A program made the position numbers and the translations under genes. This document shows positions 1 to 5,409 of a stretch of DNA of 5,428 bases, piece after piece. Under the pieces are notes generated by a model. That model was not told where the DNA came from and did no database searches. It saw nothing but the letters and a program-made list of their open reading frames with translations. This DNA comes from CAYYTU01 sp964474655 (GTDB lineage: Bacteria > Chloroflexota > Anaerolineae > B4-G1). Numbering within the stretch: position 1 is the first letter of the stretch; each line of letters begins with the position of its first letter. The stretch lies in contig CAYYTU010000136.1 in assembly GCA_964474655.1 (NCBI GenBank), forward strand, positions 1 through 5,428, in the 5' to 3' direction.

Positions 1-1
1 C

Positions 2-535
2 ACCGAGCCCGACGATCTGTTGCTCTTCTACTACAGCGGTCACGGCGAGGAGGATGGCGGCGAATCCTACCTGGTTGCCCGAGACGGTCGGCGGTTGGTG
101 CTGAGTGACACGGCAGTGCCGCTCTCGCGGGTCAAGGAAATCGTGGAGGAAGCGCCGGCCCGGGCCAAGGTGATCGTGCTGGACGCCTGTCACTCCGGGG
201 CCGACGTCGGCGGGAAAGGGCCCAAACCGATGTCCGAGGCTTTCATCCGCCGCGTCTTCGAGCAGGCCGAGGGGATGGCGATCCTGGCCTCGTGCAAACA
301 AGGCCAACTGAGCTACGAGTGGCGCGACAACGAGCGCAGCGTCTTCACCCACTTCCTGCTGGAGGCGCTCGCCGGGGCAGCCGACCGGGATGAGAAGGGC
401 TTCGTCACGGTGCAGGACGCCAACCGTCACGTGACCAACGGCGTCAAGTTGTGGGCCAGCCAACGGAACACGAGCCAGATACCGACGCTACGGTCCACCG
501 TAGCCGGGGATATCATCTTGGTTCGTTATCAGTAA
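2..535 (+). CDS. Caspase-like (peptidase C14) protein, 5' end outside the window
   Basis: This reading frame is open from the first bases (codon phase starts at base 2), so the gene begins upstream and only the last 177 residues are seen. It shows the two hallmarks of caspase/metacaspase p20 domains: a hydrophobic strand ending in YYSGHGE (catalytic His codon 41-43) and a second strand ending in VIVLDACHSG (catalytic Cys codon 188-190). A later segment, SVFTHFLLEAL, is typical of the C14 fold in bacterial caspase-like proteins. It should therefore be an active cysteine protease, probably cytoplasmic because no membrane segment is visible here. N-terminal partner domains cannot be judged. A TTG inside the visible part (base 20) is not a credible start because it would cut into the strand before the catalytic His. 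The stop lies 14 bases before the DpdA-like gene and overlaps its ribosome site, so the two are probably one operon. Bacterial caspase-like proteases often sit in regulated-death or defence loci; the target here is unknown. Confidence 0.88.
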   Translation, partial: TEPDDLLLFYYSGHGEEDGGESYLVARDGRRLVLSDTAVPLSRVKEIVEEAPARAKVIVLDACHSGADVGGKGPKPMSEAFIRRVFEQAEGMAILASCKQGQLSYEWRDNERSVFTHFLLEALAGAADRDEKGFVTVQDANRHVTNGVKLWASQRNTSQIPTLRSTVAGDIILVRYQ

Positions 536-540
536 AGAGG
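534..540 (+). promoter_or_regulatory. Ribosome binding site fixing the TTG start of the DpdA-like gene
   Basis: AAAGAGG begins within the stop codon of the caspase-like gene and lies 9 bases before a TTG at 550. No ATG or GTG in that frame lies between this site and the conserved protein start. The first residues after TTG (KFYLPNFEDLVDPGYDF) match how DpdA-type proteins begin as I recall them. Starts further upstream in the same frame lie inside the caspase-like gene and encode nothing recognisable. Confidence 0.65.
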
Positions 541-549
541 ACTACATCA

Positions 550-1839
550 TTGAAATTCTACCTACCCAACTTCGAGGACCTGGTCGATCCAGGCTACGAC
601 TTCATCCACGACGAACCCTCGCCCAAGCGCGAGAATCGCTTCCTCCACGACTGGTACGCTCACCAGTTCTTCGACGAGCAGATCTTCGACGGCGTGCTGC
701 TTTCCAAGACCGCCGTCTCGAAGAGAATCGAGCGGCTCATTCTCGACGCCGGAAACGTTCACGAATTTATGGACCTTGATCCTGAAATCCCGGTGCTGGG
801 AGATTGTGGCGCATACAGCTATAAAGGCGAAAGAGTGCCTCCCTACGCAACCGAGGACATCCTCGACTACTATGAAACGCTTGGCTTCACCTACGGTGTC
901 TCCATCGACCACGTGATCTTCGGTAGCCACCCCCCTATGGAACAATTACGCCGCTGGGTCATCACTCTGGACAACGCCGAGGATTTCCTGCGACGACATC
1001 GGGAAGGAGGTTACACTTTCACGCCCGTCGGCATCGCCCAGGGTCATACGCCAGAGATATACGCCGAAGCAGTCCGTCAGTTGGTAGAGATGGGCTACGA
1101 TCACCTGGCGCTGGGTGGACTGGCCCTTAGCGGCGACCGTACCATCCGCGAGGTGCTTGAAGCTGTATCGCCGGAGATACCGGAGGGCATCGATCTGCAT
1201 CTGTTTGGCGTGGCGCGTCTTTCGCTGCTTCCTGACCTGATGCGCTATGGGGTCACAATGGTGGATAGCTCCTCCCCGATCCGTCGTGCCTTTCTCGGCA
1301 ACAGCAGCGACAATTACTGGATGCCAGACGGGCGGAAGTATGCGGCCATCCGCGTCCCCTACGCCAAGCGCGGTGCTCGCAAGAAGCGCGGCGTCGATTC
1401 GACCGACGAGATCCTGGAACGGCGCGAGTTCACGCTGGAGGAGTTCAAGGAGATGGAGCAGGAATCGCTTCGCTTGCTGCGTGCCTACGATCGCGGGGAG
1501 GCTGGCCTGGAGGAAACGCTGAAGACCGTCCTGCACTATGATCACTTGCACGGCAAAGCCCGGGATCAGGCAGAGCCTTACCGCCGCACGCTGAAAGATC
1601 GCCCCTGGCAGGAGTGTGATTGTCCCATTTGCCAGGAAGTGGGGATTGAAGTGGGGGCAACAATCGTAATCGGCGGCGGGGAAATGGGAGGCAGTCAAAC
1701 GGGTCAATCGGAGGATTCACTTTCCGCAGGATGCCAGCGGTGCCAAGAAGCACCCATTGCTTCTTGCACTAACCCGCCGAATTGTTGTGCCAGTTCATCG
1801 GCTTTCTCAGGGTCATCTTTCACCGAGGCCCACTCCTGA
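550..1839 (+). CDS. dpdA: DpdA-type TGT-family transglycosylase with a broken 3' end
   Basis: The gene encodes a tRNA-guanine-transglycosylase-fold enzyme of the DpdA branch. Known DpdA proteins exchange guanine in DNA for preQ0, the first step of 7-deazaguanine DNA modification in Dpd restriction-modification systems. The start is the TTG at 550. Residues 84-89 (GDCGAY) hold Asp85, matching the TGT general-base region. GVSIDHVIFG, TPVGIAQG, LALGGLALSG and FGVARLSLLP are barrel strands. Asp239 in VDSSSPIRRAF is the likely nucleophile, and YAAIRVP and LRAYDRGEAGLEETL follow the DpdA pattern. Cys356, Cys358 and Cys361 (CDCPIC) are three of the four zinc ligands. The frame then leaves the family at Val368. 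The expected GNNRNRRRG follows in another frame at 1656-1682, and the usual zinc-ligand His after it is absent. The in-frame tail up to 1839 runs antisense to another gene and looks non-native. As written, the 429-aa product is probably non-functional or altered, unless the break is a sequencing error. No preQ0 synthesis or other Dpd genes are in the window. Confidence 0.8.
   Translation: MKFYLPNFEDLVDPGYDFIHDEPSPKRENRFLHDWYAHQFFDEQIFDGVLLSKTAVSKRIERLILDAGNVHEFMDLDPEIPVLGDCGAYSYKGERVPPYATEDILDYYETLGFTYGVSIDHVIFGSHPPMEQLRRWVITLDNAEDFLRRHREGGYTFTPVGIAQGHTPEIYAEAVRQLVEMGYDHLALGGLALSGDRTIREVLEAVSPEIPEGIDLHLFGVARLSLLPDLMRYGVTMVDSSSPIRRAFLGNSSDNYWMPDGRKYAAIRVPYAKRGARKKRGVDSTDEILERREFTLEEFKEMEQESLRLLRAYDRGEAGLEETLKTVLHYDHLHGKARDQAEPYRRTLKDRPWQECDCPICQEVGIEVGATIVIGGGEMGGSQTGQSEDSLSAGCQRCQEAPIASCTNPPNCCASSSAFSGSSFTEAHS
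1656..1682 (+). other. dpdA: Out-of-frame remnant of the DpdA C-terminal motif
   Basis: Read from base 1656, in a frame different from the DpdA frame upstream, the DNA encodes GNNRNRRRG. DpdA-type proteins, as I recall them, carry a strand of about four residues and then this Arg-rich motif right after the segment ending here in GIEV, followed by FHN, whose His completes the zinc site. Here only two bases separate the GIEV codons from the motif codons. That fits loss of about 10 bases (four codons expected, two bases left). After 1682 the same frame gives NGRQSNGS and no FHN. The remnant therefore marks both a frameshifting deletion and the last point of recognisable dpdA homology. Confidence 0.6.
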
Positions 1840-2015
1840 CGTGTAATTTCCACGTAGGCGAGCTTCTCATCAAAGACGGGGAACTCTTCATCAGGCGCTT
1901 CCACTGCTACCAATGTTATGATGGGGTCTTTAACTTTGATCACGAGAGCTTTTGTCCCATCAGGAATCTCGGATCGATCCCAGAATACACGACGCTCGAA
2001 AGATGATTCAGCCAT
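1704..2015 (-). CDS. Small acidic protein of unknown function
   Basis: This minus-strand gene encodes 103 residues from an ATG at 2015 preceded by a strong AGGGGGAG ribosome site. A GTG at 2045 is in frame, but it would lie only about five bases from the predicted transcription start, so the ATG is preferred. I do not recognise the family. The product is soluble-looking, with no signal peptide or membrane segment. Its first half is strand-rich (TKALVIKVKDPIITLVAVEAP) and its second half helical and acidic (DDPEKADELAQQFGGLVQEA), with a Trp/His patch (SWHRWHP) and an acidic Ser-rich tail. It diverges from the nuclease gene over 73 bases with promoters that overlap, so it could control or neutralise the nuclease pair, but no DNA-binding motif is visible. 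Its 3' end lies about 20 bases from the last recognisable dpdA codon and runs antisense to the spurious dpdA tail. Confidence 0.66.
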   Translation of the reverse strand: MAESSFERRVFWDRSEIPDGTKALVIKVKDPIITLVAVEAPDEEFPVFDEKLAYVEITRQEWASVKDDPEKADELAQQFGGLVQEAMGASWHRWHPAESESSD

Positions 2016-2017
2016 TA

Positions 2018-2026
2018 CTCCCCCTT
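2018..2026 (-). promoter_or_regulatory. Ribosome binding site of the small minus-strand gene
   Basis: On the minus strand AAGGGGGAG precedes the ATG at 2015. The AAGGGG core (2026-2021) is 5 bases from the start codon. This site decides for the ATG over the in-frame GTG 30 bases upstream, which has no comparable site in front of it. Confidence 0.65.
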
Positions 2027-2038
2027 TTGGACTCGTAT

Positions 2039-2066
2039 TTGACACTTGAGACTTTTATTATACCAT
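2039..2066 (+). promoter_or_regulatory. Probable promoter of the nuclease operon
   Basis: A perfect -35 hexamer TTGACA lies at 2039-2044. With a 16-base spacer, a TACCAT (four of six matches) at 2061-2066 could serve as the -10, placing the transcript start near 2073, just before the ribosome site at 2075-2083. A better-looking TATTAT at 2056-2061 would leave only 11 bases of spacing. The -35 lies inside the transcribed leader of the divergent gene, so the two promoters cannot easily be occupied at once. Confidence 0.4.
2057..2065 (-). promoter_or_regulatory. Extended -10 promoter for the small minus-strand gene
   Basis: The minus strand reads TGGTATAAT, a perfect sigma-70 -10 hexamer (2062-2057) with the upstream TGn extension. 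A weak -35-like TTGCTC lies at 2086-2081 with an 18-base spacer, as expected when an extended -10 is present. Transcription would begin near 2050, giving a leader of about 35 bases before the ATG at 2015. The element overlaps the proposed plus-strand promoter of the nuclease gene. Confidence 0.55.
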
Positions 2067-2074
2067 ACTCCAAC

Positions 2075-2083
2075 AAGAAGGAG
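2075..2083 (+). promoter_or_regulatory. Ribosome binding site of the nuclease gene
   Basis: AAGAAGGAG lies 5 bases before the ATG at 2089, a strong and well-spaced site that fixes the start. Confidence 0.7.
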
Positions 2084-2088
2084 CAAGT

Positions 2089-3264
2089 ATGTCCAAAATT
2101 GTTCTCCCCTCATCTGCAACTGAACAGGGCTATGCTTTCGAGGATCTGATTCTAAGTCACTTCCAGGATTCCGGTATCTACACTGTGCAAGCGTGGTCAA
2201 GTTATTCGCACGGTCAATCGGGAAAATGGTGGCAATGTGACGGGATCGTGCAAAACGATGAGGGCTGCTATCTGATTGAAGCGAAGTTCTATCGTACTAG
2301 CAAGGCCGCAGTGCGAAATGTAAACCCCGCTCGCCGGGAGTCTGCGGCTTTGGACTTGAATTGCGATGGGATTCTGTATGTCTCATTGAACGGGTTCGCT
2401 GACGACCTGCGTACCTGGTCACATAATGCTAATCTTGATGTGCAGTTTCTTGCGTGGGCTGATTTTCGTGACGACTTACTGTCCGGATTGAGCGAGTATG
2501 CCTCTGTATTGCTGGATGAATTCACATTGACCTCCGATCAGGCTTCAACGTTAAACAGCACCGCCGCATTGCATTTTGAGAATATCACTGCTACGCCGCT
2601 TTCATCGCAGTTTTCTGAATTCGTCACCGTGCCGGATAATCTGGAAAAATGGCTGCGGCGAATGCCCTGTTTCCCTCAGCAAATCGCGCAGATATCTTCG
2701 GGCCAATTTTGGTTCGATGCAACTACAGAGCAGGTCAATCTGATTCCCGACTGTGCCAGTGACCTCAGCTTACAAGAGGCCTGGTCCATCCAGGACGCGA
2801 TCTCTGGCTATGCCAGCCGCACGTACAACGCTGTGCGAGATACCGCACAGGCACTTGCTACCGTGAGAGAGGGTATAATTGACGATGTGCAGGCTGAATT
2901 GCACACGATGGGATGGAAAACGGGGCGATCCGGAGTCCGTAGCTCGCTTGCTGTTTTGGTGCTGCTGGACCTGGCAAAAAAGTGGATTGATAACCGGAGA
3001 GCGCACTATGCGCTATTGCCATTGGGCAAAGCTTACGTAGCCAGCGGGCCAGATGACGATTTCTTTGCCGATGTGCTGAAAGAATGGCTACCCTACCGGG
3101 CTGTGTGCAAGGCTATTGCCGAGCACAGCGTTCCTGCCACTGCTGACGACATAATGAAGTACTTCCAGGCCCAGTACGCACCTTATGAACCTTACGCTCG
3201 TAGCCTGTTCAACCCGAACAAGGCCGACGGCTTGATACGACTTTACAAGCAATTTGGGGGGTGA
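2089..3264 (+). CDS. PD-(D/E)xK (restriction-endonuclease-like) nuclease with probable winged-helix C-terminal part
   Basis: The 391-residue product starts at an ATG with a strong ribosome site. Residues 14-70 carry a nuclease core: Glu18 in GYAFEDLILSHF, Asp51 in WWQCDGIV, then Glu64 and Lys66 in LIEAKFY, followed by a basic helix. The spaced Glu, Asp, E-A-K arrangement is that of Mrr-like and other PD-(D/E)xK enzymes, which cut DNA using a divalent metal. The next strands (ILYVSLNGF, VQFLAWADF) fit the same fold. The C-terminal third (HTMGWKTGRSGVRSSLAVLVLLDLAKKW, given here in parts: HTMGWKTGRSG then SSLAVLVLLDLAKKW, then YALLPLGKAYV) looks like a winged helix that could bind DNA or a partner. 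There is no signal peptide or membrane segment. The stop is 2 bases before the ATG of the deoxyribosyltransferase-like gene, so the two are probably translated together. Base composition is lower in G+C than the flanks, pointing to separate acquisition. Substrate specificity (modified or foreign DNA) cannot be read from the sequence. Confidence 0.78.
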   Translation: MSKIVLPSSATEQGYAFEDLILSHFQDSGIYTVQAWSSYSHGQSGKWWQCDGIVQNDEGCYLIEAKFYRTSKAAVRNVNPARRESAALDLNCDGILYVSLNGFADDLRTWSHNANLDVQFLAWADFRDDLLSGLSEYASVLLDEFTLTSDQASTLNSTAALHFENITATPLSSQFSEFVTVPDNLEKWLRRMPCFPQQIAQISSGQFWFDATTEQVNLIPDCASDLSLQEAWSIQDAISGYASRTYNAVRDTAQALATVREGIIDDVQAELHTMGWKTGRSGVRSSLAVLVLLDLAKKWIDNRRAHYALLPLGKAYVASGPDDDFFADVLKEWLPYRAVCKAIAEHSVPATADDIMKYFQAQYAPYEPYARSLFNPNKADGLIRLYKQFGG

Positions 3265-3266
3265 AA

Positions 3267-3728
3267 ATGCAGAGCTATCTTGTGAAACCAAGACCAGTGC
3301 GCAAGGTATACGTTGCGGGCGGCGACTCGGACACAGTAACTCGTGCCGTTGATCTTTTAAGAGAGCTTGATTTGACCCTTATCCTCGCGCAGCGAAACCA
3401 GGAGGGGGAAGCCGCTTCTTGGCGTACGTTGGCTGAATTGTATAACCAGAACCTGTCGGCTCTCCTTGAGTGTGACCTGTGTGTAGCAATCTTGGATGGC
3501 GATCTGACAGAAACTGCTGACGTCTGCGTCGAGATGGGATTGGCCTATGCCAACAATATCCCTGTCCTTGGCTTGTGCAAGTCACAGGAATTGCGCGCCA
3601 GCCCTATGCTGGTCGGGATGTGCCGGGGAGATGACCACTTGGCATACACCGTTGAGGGACTAAAGGCTTTGGTCAGAGAGCATATCAAACTGACAAACGC
3701 TGCATTGGAAGCGGATAGAAAGCAGTAA
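3267..3728 (+). CDS. Nucleoside 2-deoxyribosyltransferase-like protein
   Basis: The product is 153 residues from the ATG at 3267, which has GGGGGG five bases upstream inside the end of the nuclease gene. A GTG at 3261, overlapping the nuclease stop as GTGA, is an alternative that adds two residues. The fold signature is that of the nucleoside 2-deoxyribosyltransferase family: a first strand KVYVAGGDSDTV (residues 13-24), LLECDLCVAILDGD (66-79) with Asp70 and Asp77, then VCVEMGLAYANNIPVLGL (86-103) with Glu89 at the usual nucleophile position. Family members exchange or hydrolyse the base of deoxynucleosides or deoxynucleotides, and related folds include the DNPH1/Rcl hydrolases. The usual D-S-G-T stretch before the Glu is replaced by LTETAD, so activity may differ, for example hydrolysis, a nucleotide-sensing role or a signal-making role. 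It sits directly behind the nuclease gene and shares its low G+C, which suggests one functional unit. Confidence 0.7.
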   Translation: MQSYLVKPRPVRKVYVAGGDSDTVTRAVDLLRELDLTLILAQRNQEGEAASWRTLAELYNQNLSALLECDLCVAILDGDLTETADVCVEMGLAYANNIPVLGLCKSQELRASPMLVGMCRGDDHLAYTVEGLKALVREHIKLTNAALEADRKQ

Positions 3729-4104
3729 GTGTGAGCACTGCCGCCTGAACGCTTTCGACCGTCACCGCTACGTGCGCTACTTGATTCTGCATACCCTCAA
3801 GCACGCCATCATCCACGCTCTGCCGCGCTTCACGGGCGCAAACAAGAACCAGATCCGCGGCTACATCTATCCCAACGATCGAGAGACCTACGATCTGGCC
3901 CTGGTCGACCGCATCGTCGGCGGCTCTGGTTGCCTCTATCTGCTGCGATCCAACTGGGACGCCATCTGGGAGATGACGGGTGAGTTGCTGGACGCGGCCC
4001 GGCAGGAACAGGGACAGTTGCTCCTGCCCTACACCTGCAGCCGCTACAACCGCGACCTCTGCGCGCCGCTGGCTTTTGCCTTTTACGAGTTCCTGGAGGC
4101 ATAG
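3727..4104 (+). pseudogene. C-terminal remnant of a DUF1998-like protein
   Basis: In this frame coding-quality sequence starts abruptly after the deoxyribosyltransferase-like stop and encodes about 125 residues. A KCEHC motif (Cys codons 3730 and 3739) is followed by LHTLKHAII (His codons 3790 and 3802), then LVDRIVGGSGCLYLL (GGSG at 3919-3930), a helix ELLDAAR, and two more Cys (4036 and 4060) in YTCSRYNRDLC. This order of paired Cys, HxxxH helix, Gly-Gly-x-Gly and late Cys resembles the C-terminal zinc-binding DUF1998 region found in MrfB, in DISARM DrmB and in related defence proteins. The match is from memory and moderate. Those proteins are much larger, and here the upstream part is missing. 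The only usable start in frame is a GTG at 3772 with no clear ribosome site, and it lies past the CxxC that belongs to the same domain. It is therefore best read as the leftover 3' end of a gene cut by the arrival of the low-GC cassette. Confidence 0.6.
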
Positions 4105-4107
4105 GAG
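4103..4107 (+). promoter_or_regulatory. Ribosome binding site for the 431-aa gene
   Basis: AGGAG overlaps the stop codon of the DUF1998-like remnant and lies 6 bases before a GTG at 4114. It supports the GTG start and shows that the 431-aa gene was once translated right behind the larger upstream gene. Confidence 0.6.
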
Positions 4108-4113
4108 TTAGAA

Positions 4114-5409
4114 GTGACCTTTCAGGGCACGGACCTGGACGCGATATACGCCGAGATCCGCCGCCGACAGTCGGAGGCTGGGCGACTGTCGCTGGTGACG
4201 TTCGACGATGCCGAGTACGACGTCCTGCTGGACTGGGCACGTCGTATCGTGCGCGGAAACACTTACTGGTGGTCGTATGAGAAACGGCAGCGCACCCGGG
4301 TGGTCTTCCTGGCCTTCACGATGGCCTTCGTACGTCGCAACAAATATACTGCTGATCACATCTTCTGGCCCGACTTTGAGGACGTGCTGGGCCTAGACAC
4401 GATGGAGCATCGCCCTCCCATAATGGACGATCTCCTGTGGCCCGCCTATGCTGATGAAGGTATAGAGCGCAGCCGGGATGACCGTGGTCGGCGGATCGTC
4501 GGCAGCCTCGTGGACGAGATGAGCCAGGCCCGCACCTGGATCACACGGGCGCGAAGGCAATTTATCGCTTTCTTCCGCTGGTACTACCAAAACTATCCTG
4601 GCGATGAAGTCTCACCCAGTATGCTCGTCGCGTATCGCCAGGAGGTCGGTACACGAATGTTGGTGCTGGACAAGGTGCTGCCGGCCCTCACGCGCGACTG
4701 TCAGGCCCTGGCTCGTGTGATCGACTACGCGATTGAAAACGACCTCTACCTTCGCTCCGCACGGCTGGACGAGTATCGCGCCCAGGTCGTCGAGGGGCTG
4801 GGCCCCGACTACGATCCCACGCACCTGCGGTTGATCCACGACGAGCGCTCACTCGTCAAGTTGATCCGAGAGCTACAGAACCATTACATCCCGGCCCAGT
4901 TCGAGCGCGAGCTGCGCCGACGGCGTGGGGGCACCGTCAGGGCTCCCTGGCACGAGCGGCGCAGCATCCACGCTGCGCTGGAACGCTGGACGCCATTCCC
5001 CTACGGCGTTTATCGGGTCGAGGGCGAAGAATACCGCGTCGTACCCCATCGGCGCTTGCGCCTGGAGGTGCTGGACGAATGGCCCTACGAGGAGGTTGTC
5101 CATTGGCGAGGTGAGCGTTATCTCGGCTACAAGAAGGCCGCACGGTTCCAGGTGACCGTCGGGCGGCGCACCGTCGAGGCTCGGCGCTACGTGCGCTCTC
5201 GCGGTCAACAGTCGTACATCTGGTTTGGCGAGGTGCCCACAGGGCAGAAGTTTGCCATCGATGGGCATTTACGGCCCGAATCGGCCGGCGCTGACTGGGA
5301 GATCGCGCTCCATCTTTCGCCGTCCGGCTCCGACCGCTTTGGGCTGCACGTCGCGATCACGCGGCTGATGCTCTACTATACTAAGAACGGTCACAACCTT
5401 TCATTTTGA
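4114..5409 (+). CDS. Unrecognised 431-aa protein downstream of the DUF1998-like remnant
   Basis: I do not recognise this family. The start is a GTG with a well-placed ribosome site. Residues 1 to about 280 look helical and are rich in Arg, Tyr and Trp, with distinctive stretches NTYWWSYEKRQRTRVVFLAF (residues 49-68), FWPDFEDVLG and RQFIAFFRWYYQNYPGDE. A basic RRRRGG cluster near residue 270 could contact nucleic acid. From residue 295 (FPYGVYRVEGEEYRVVPH) onward it turns strand-rich with repeated charged turns. There is no Walker A motif, no nuclease or methylase signature that I can see, no signal peptide and no membrane segment, so a structural or adaptor role in a complex is as likely as an enzyme. 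It is 9 bases from the DUF1998-like remnant and matches it in high G+C, so they belonged to one operon. The last roughly 13 codons (YYTKNGHNLSF end) are markedly richer in A+T than the rest, so the true C-terminus may have been altered. Confidence 0.72.
   Translation: MTFQGTDLDAIYAEIRRRQSEAGRLSLVTFDDAEYDVLLDWARRIVRGNTYWWSYEKRQRTRVVFLAFTMAFVRRNKYTADHIFWPDFEDVLGLDTMEHRPPIMDDLLWPAYADEGIERSRDDRGRRIVGSLVDEMSQARTWITRARRQFIAFFRWYYQNYPGDEVSPSMLVAYRQEVGTRMLVLDKVLPALTRDCQALARVIDYAIENDLYLRSARLDEYRAQVVEGLGPDYDPTHLRLIHDERSLVKLIRELQNHYIPAQFERELRRRRGGTVRAPWHERRSIHAALERWTPFPYGVYRVEGEEYRVVPHRRLRLEVLDEWPYEEVVHWRGERYLGYKKAARFQVTVGRRTVEARRYVRSRGQQSYIWFGEVPTGQKFAIDGHLRPESAGADWEIALHLSPSGSDRFGLHVAITRLMLYYTKNGHNLSF

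Noticed and set aside
451..549. Upstream extension of the DpdA frame into the caspase-like gene
   Set aside because: The extra residues resemble nothing in the family, while a ribosome site at 534-540 and the conserved KFYLPN start support the TTG at 550.
946..1707. Long open frame (253 codons) on the minus strand opposite dpdA
   Set aside because: It lies entirely antisense to well-conserved dpdA sequence, its translation is Cys/His/Arg-heavy without family signatures, and it has no ribosome site; it is a shadow of the GC-rich coding strand.
1744..1766. Perfect 9-base inverted repeat with a 5-base loop (arms CAAGAAGCA and TGCTTCTTG)
   Set aside because: No T-run follows on either strand and it lies inside the small minus-strand gene, where it encodes ordinary residues (QEAMGAS region), so it is not a convincing terminator or binding site.
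1702..2221. The 10-base string GGTCAATCGG occurs at 1702-1711 and 2212-2221
   Set aside because: Too short to be meaningful: the second copy is inside the nuclease coding region and the pair does not bracket the cassette.
1691..3726. GCAGT near both proposed cassette edges (1691-1695 and 3722-3726) as a possible target duplication
   Set aside because: Five bases is expected by chance, the flanking bases do not match, and there are no terminal inverted repeats or transposase.
4873..5268. Minus-strand open frame opposite the 431-aa gene
   Set aside because: Antisense shadow in GC-rich coding DNA without its own ribosome site or recognisable motif.
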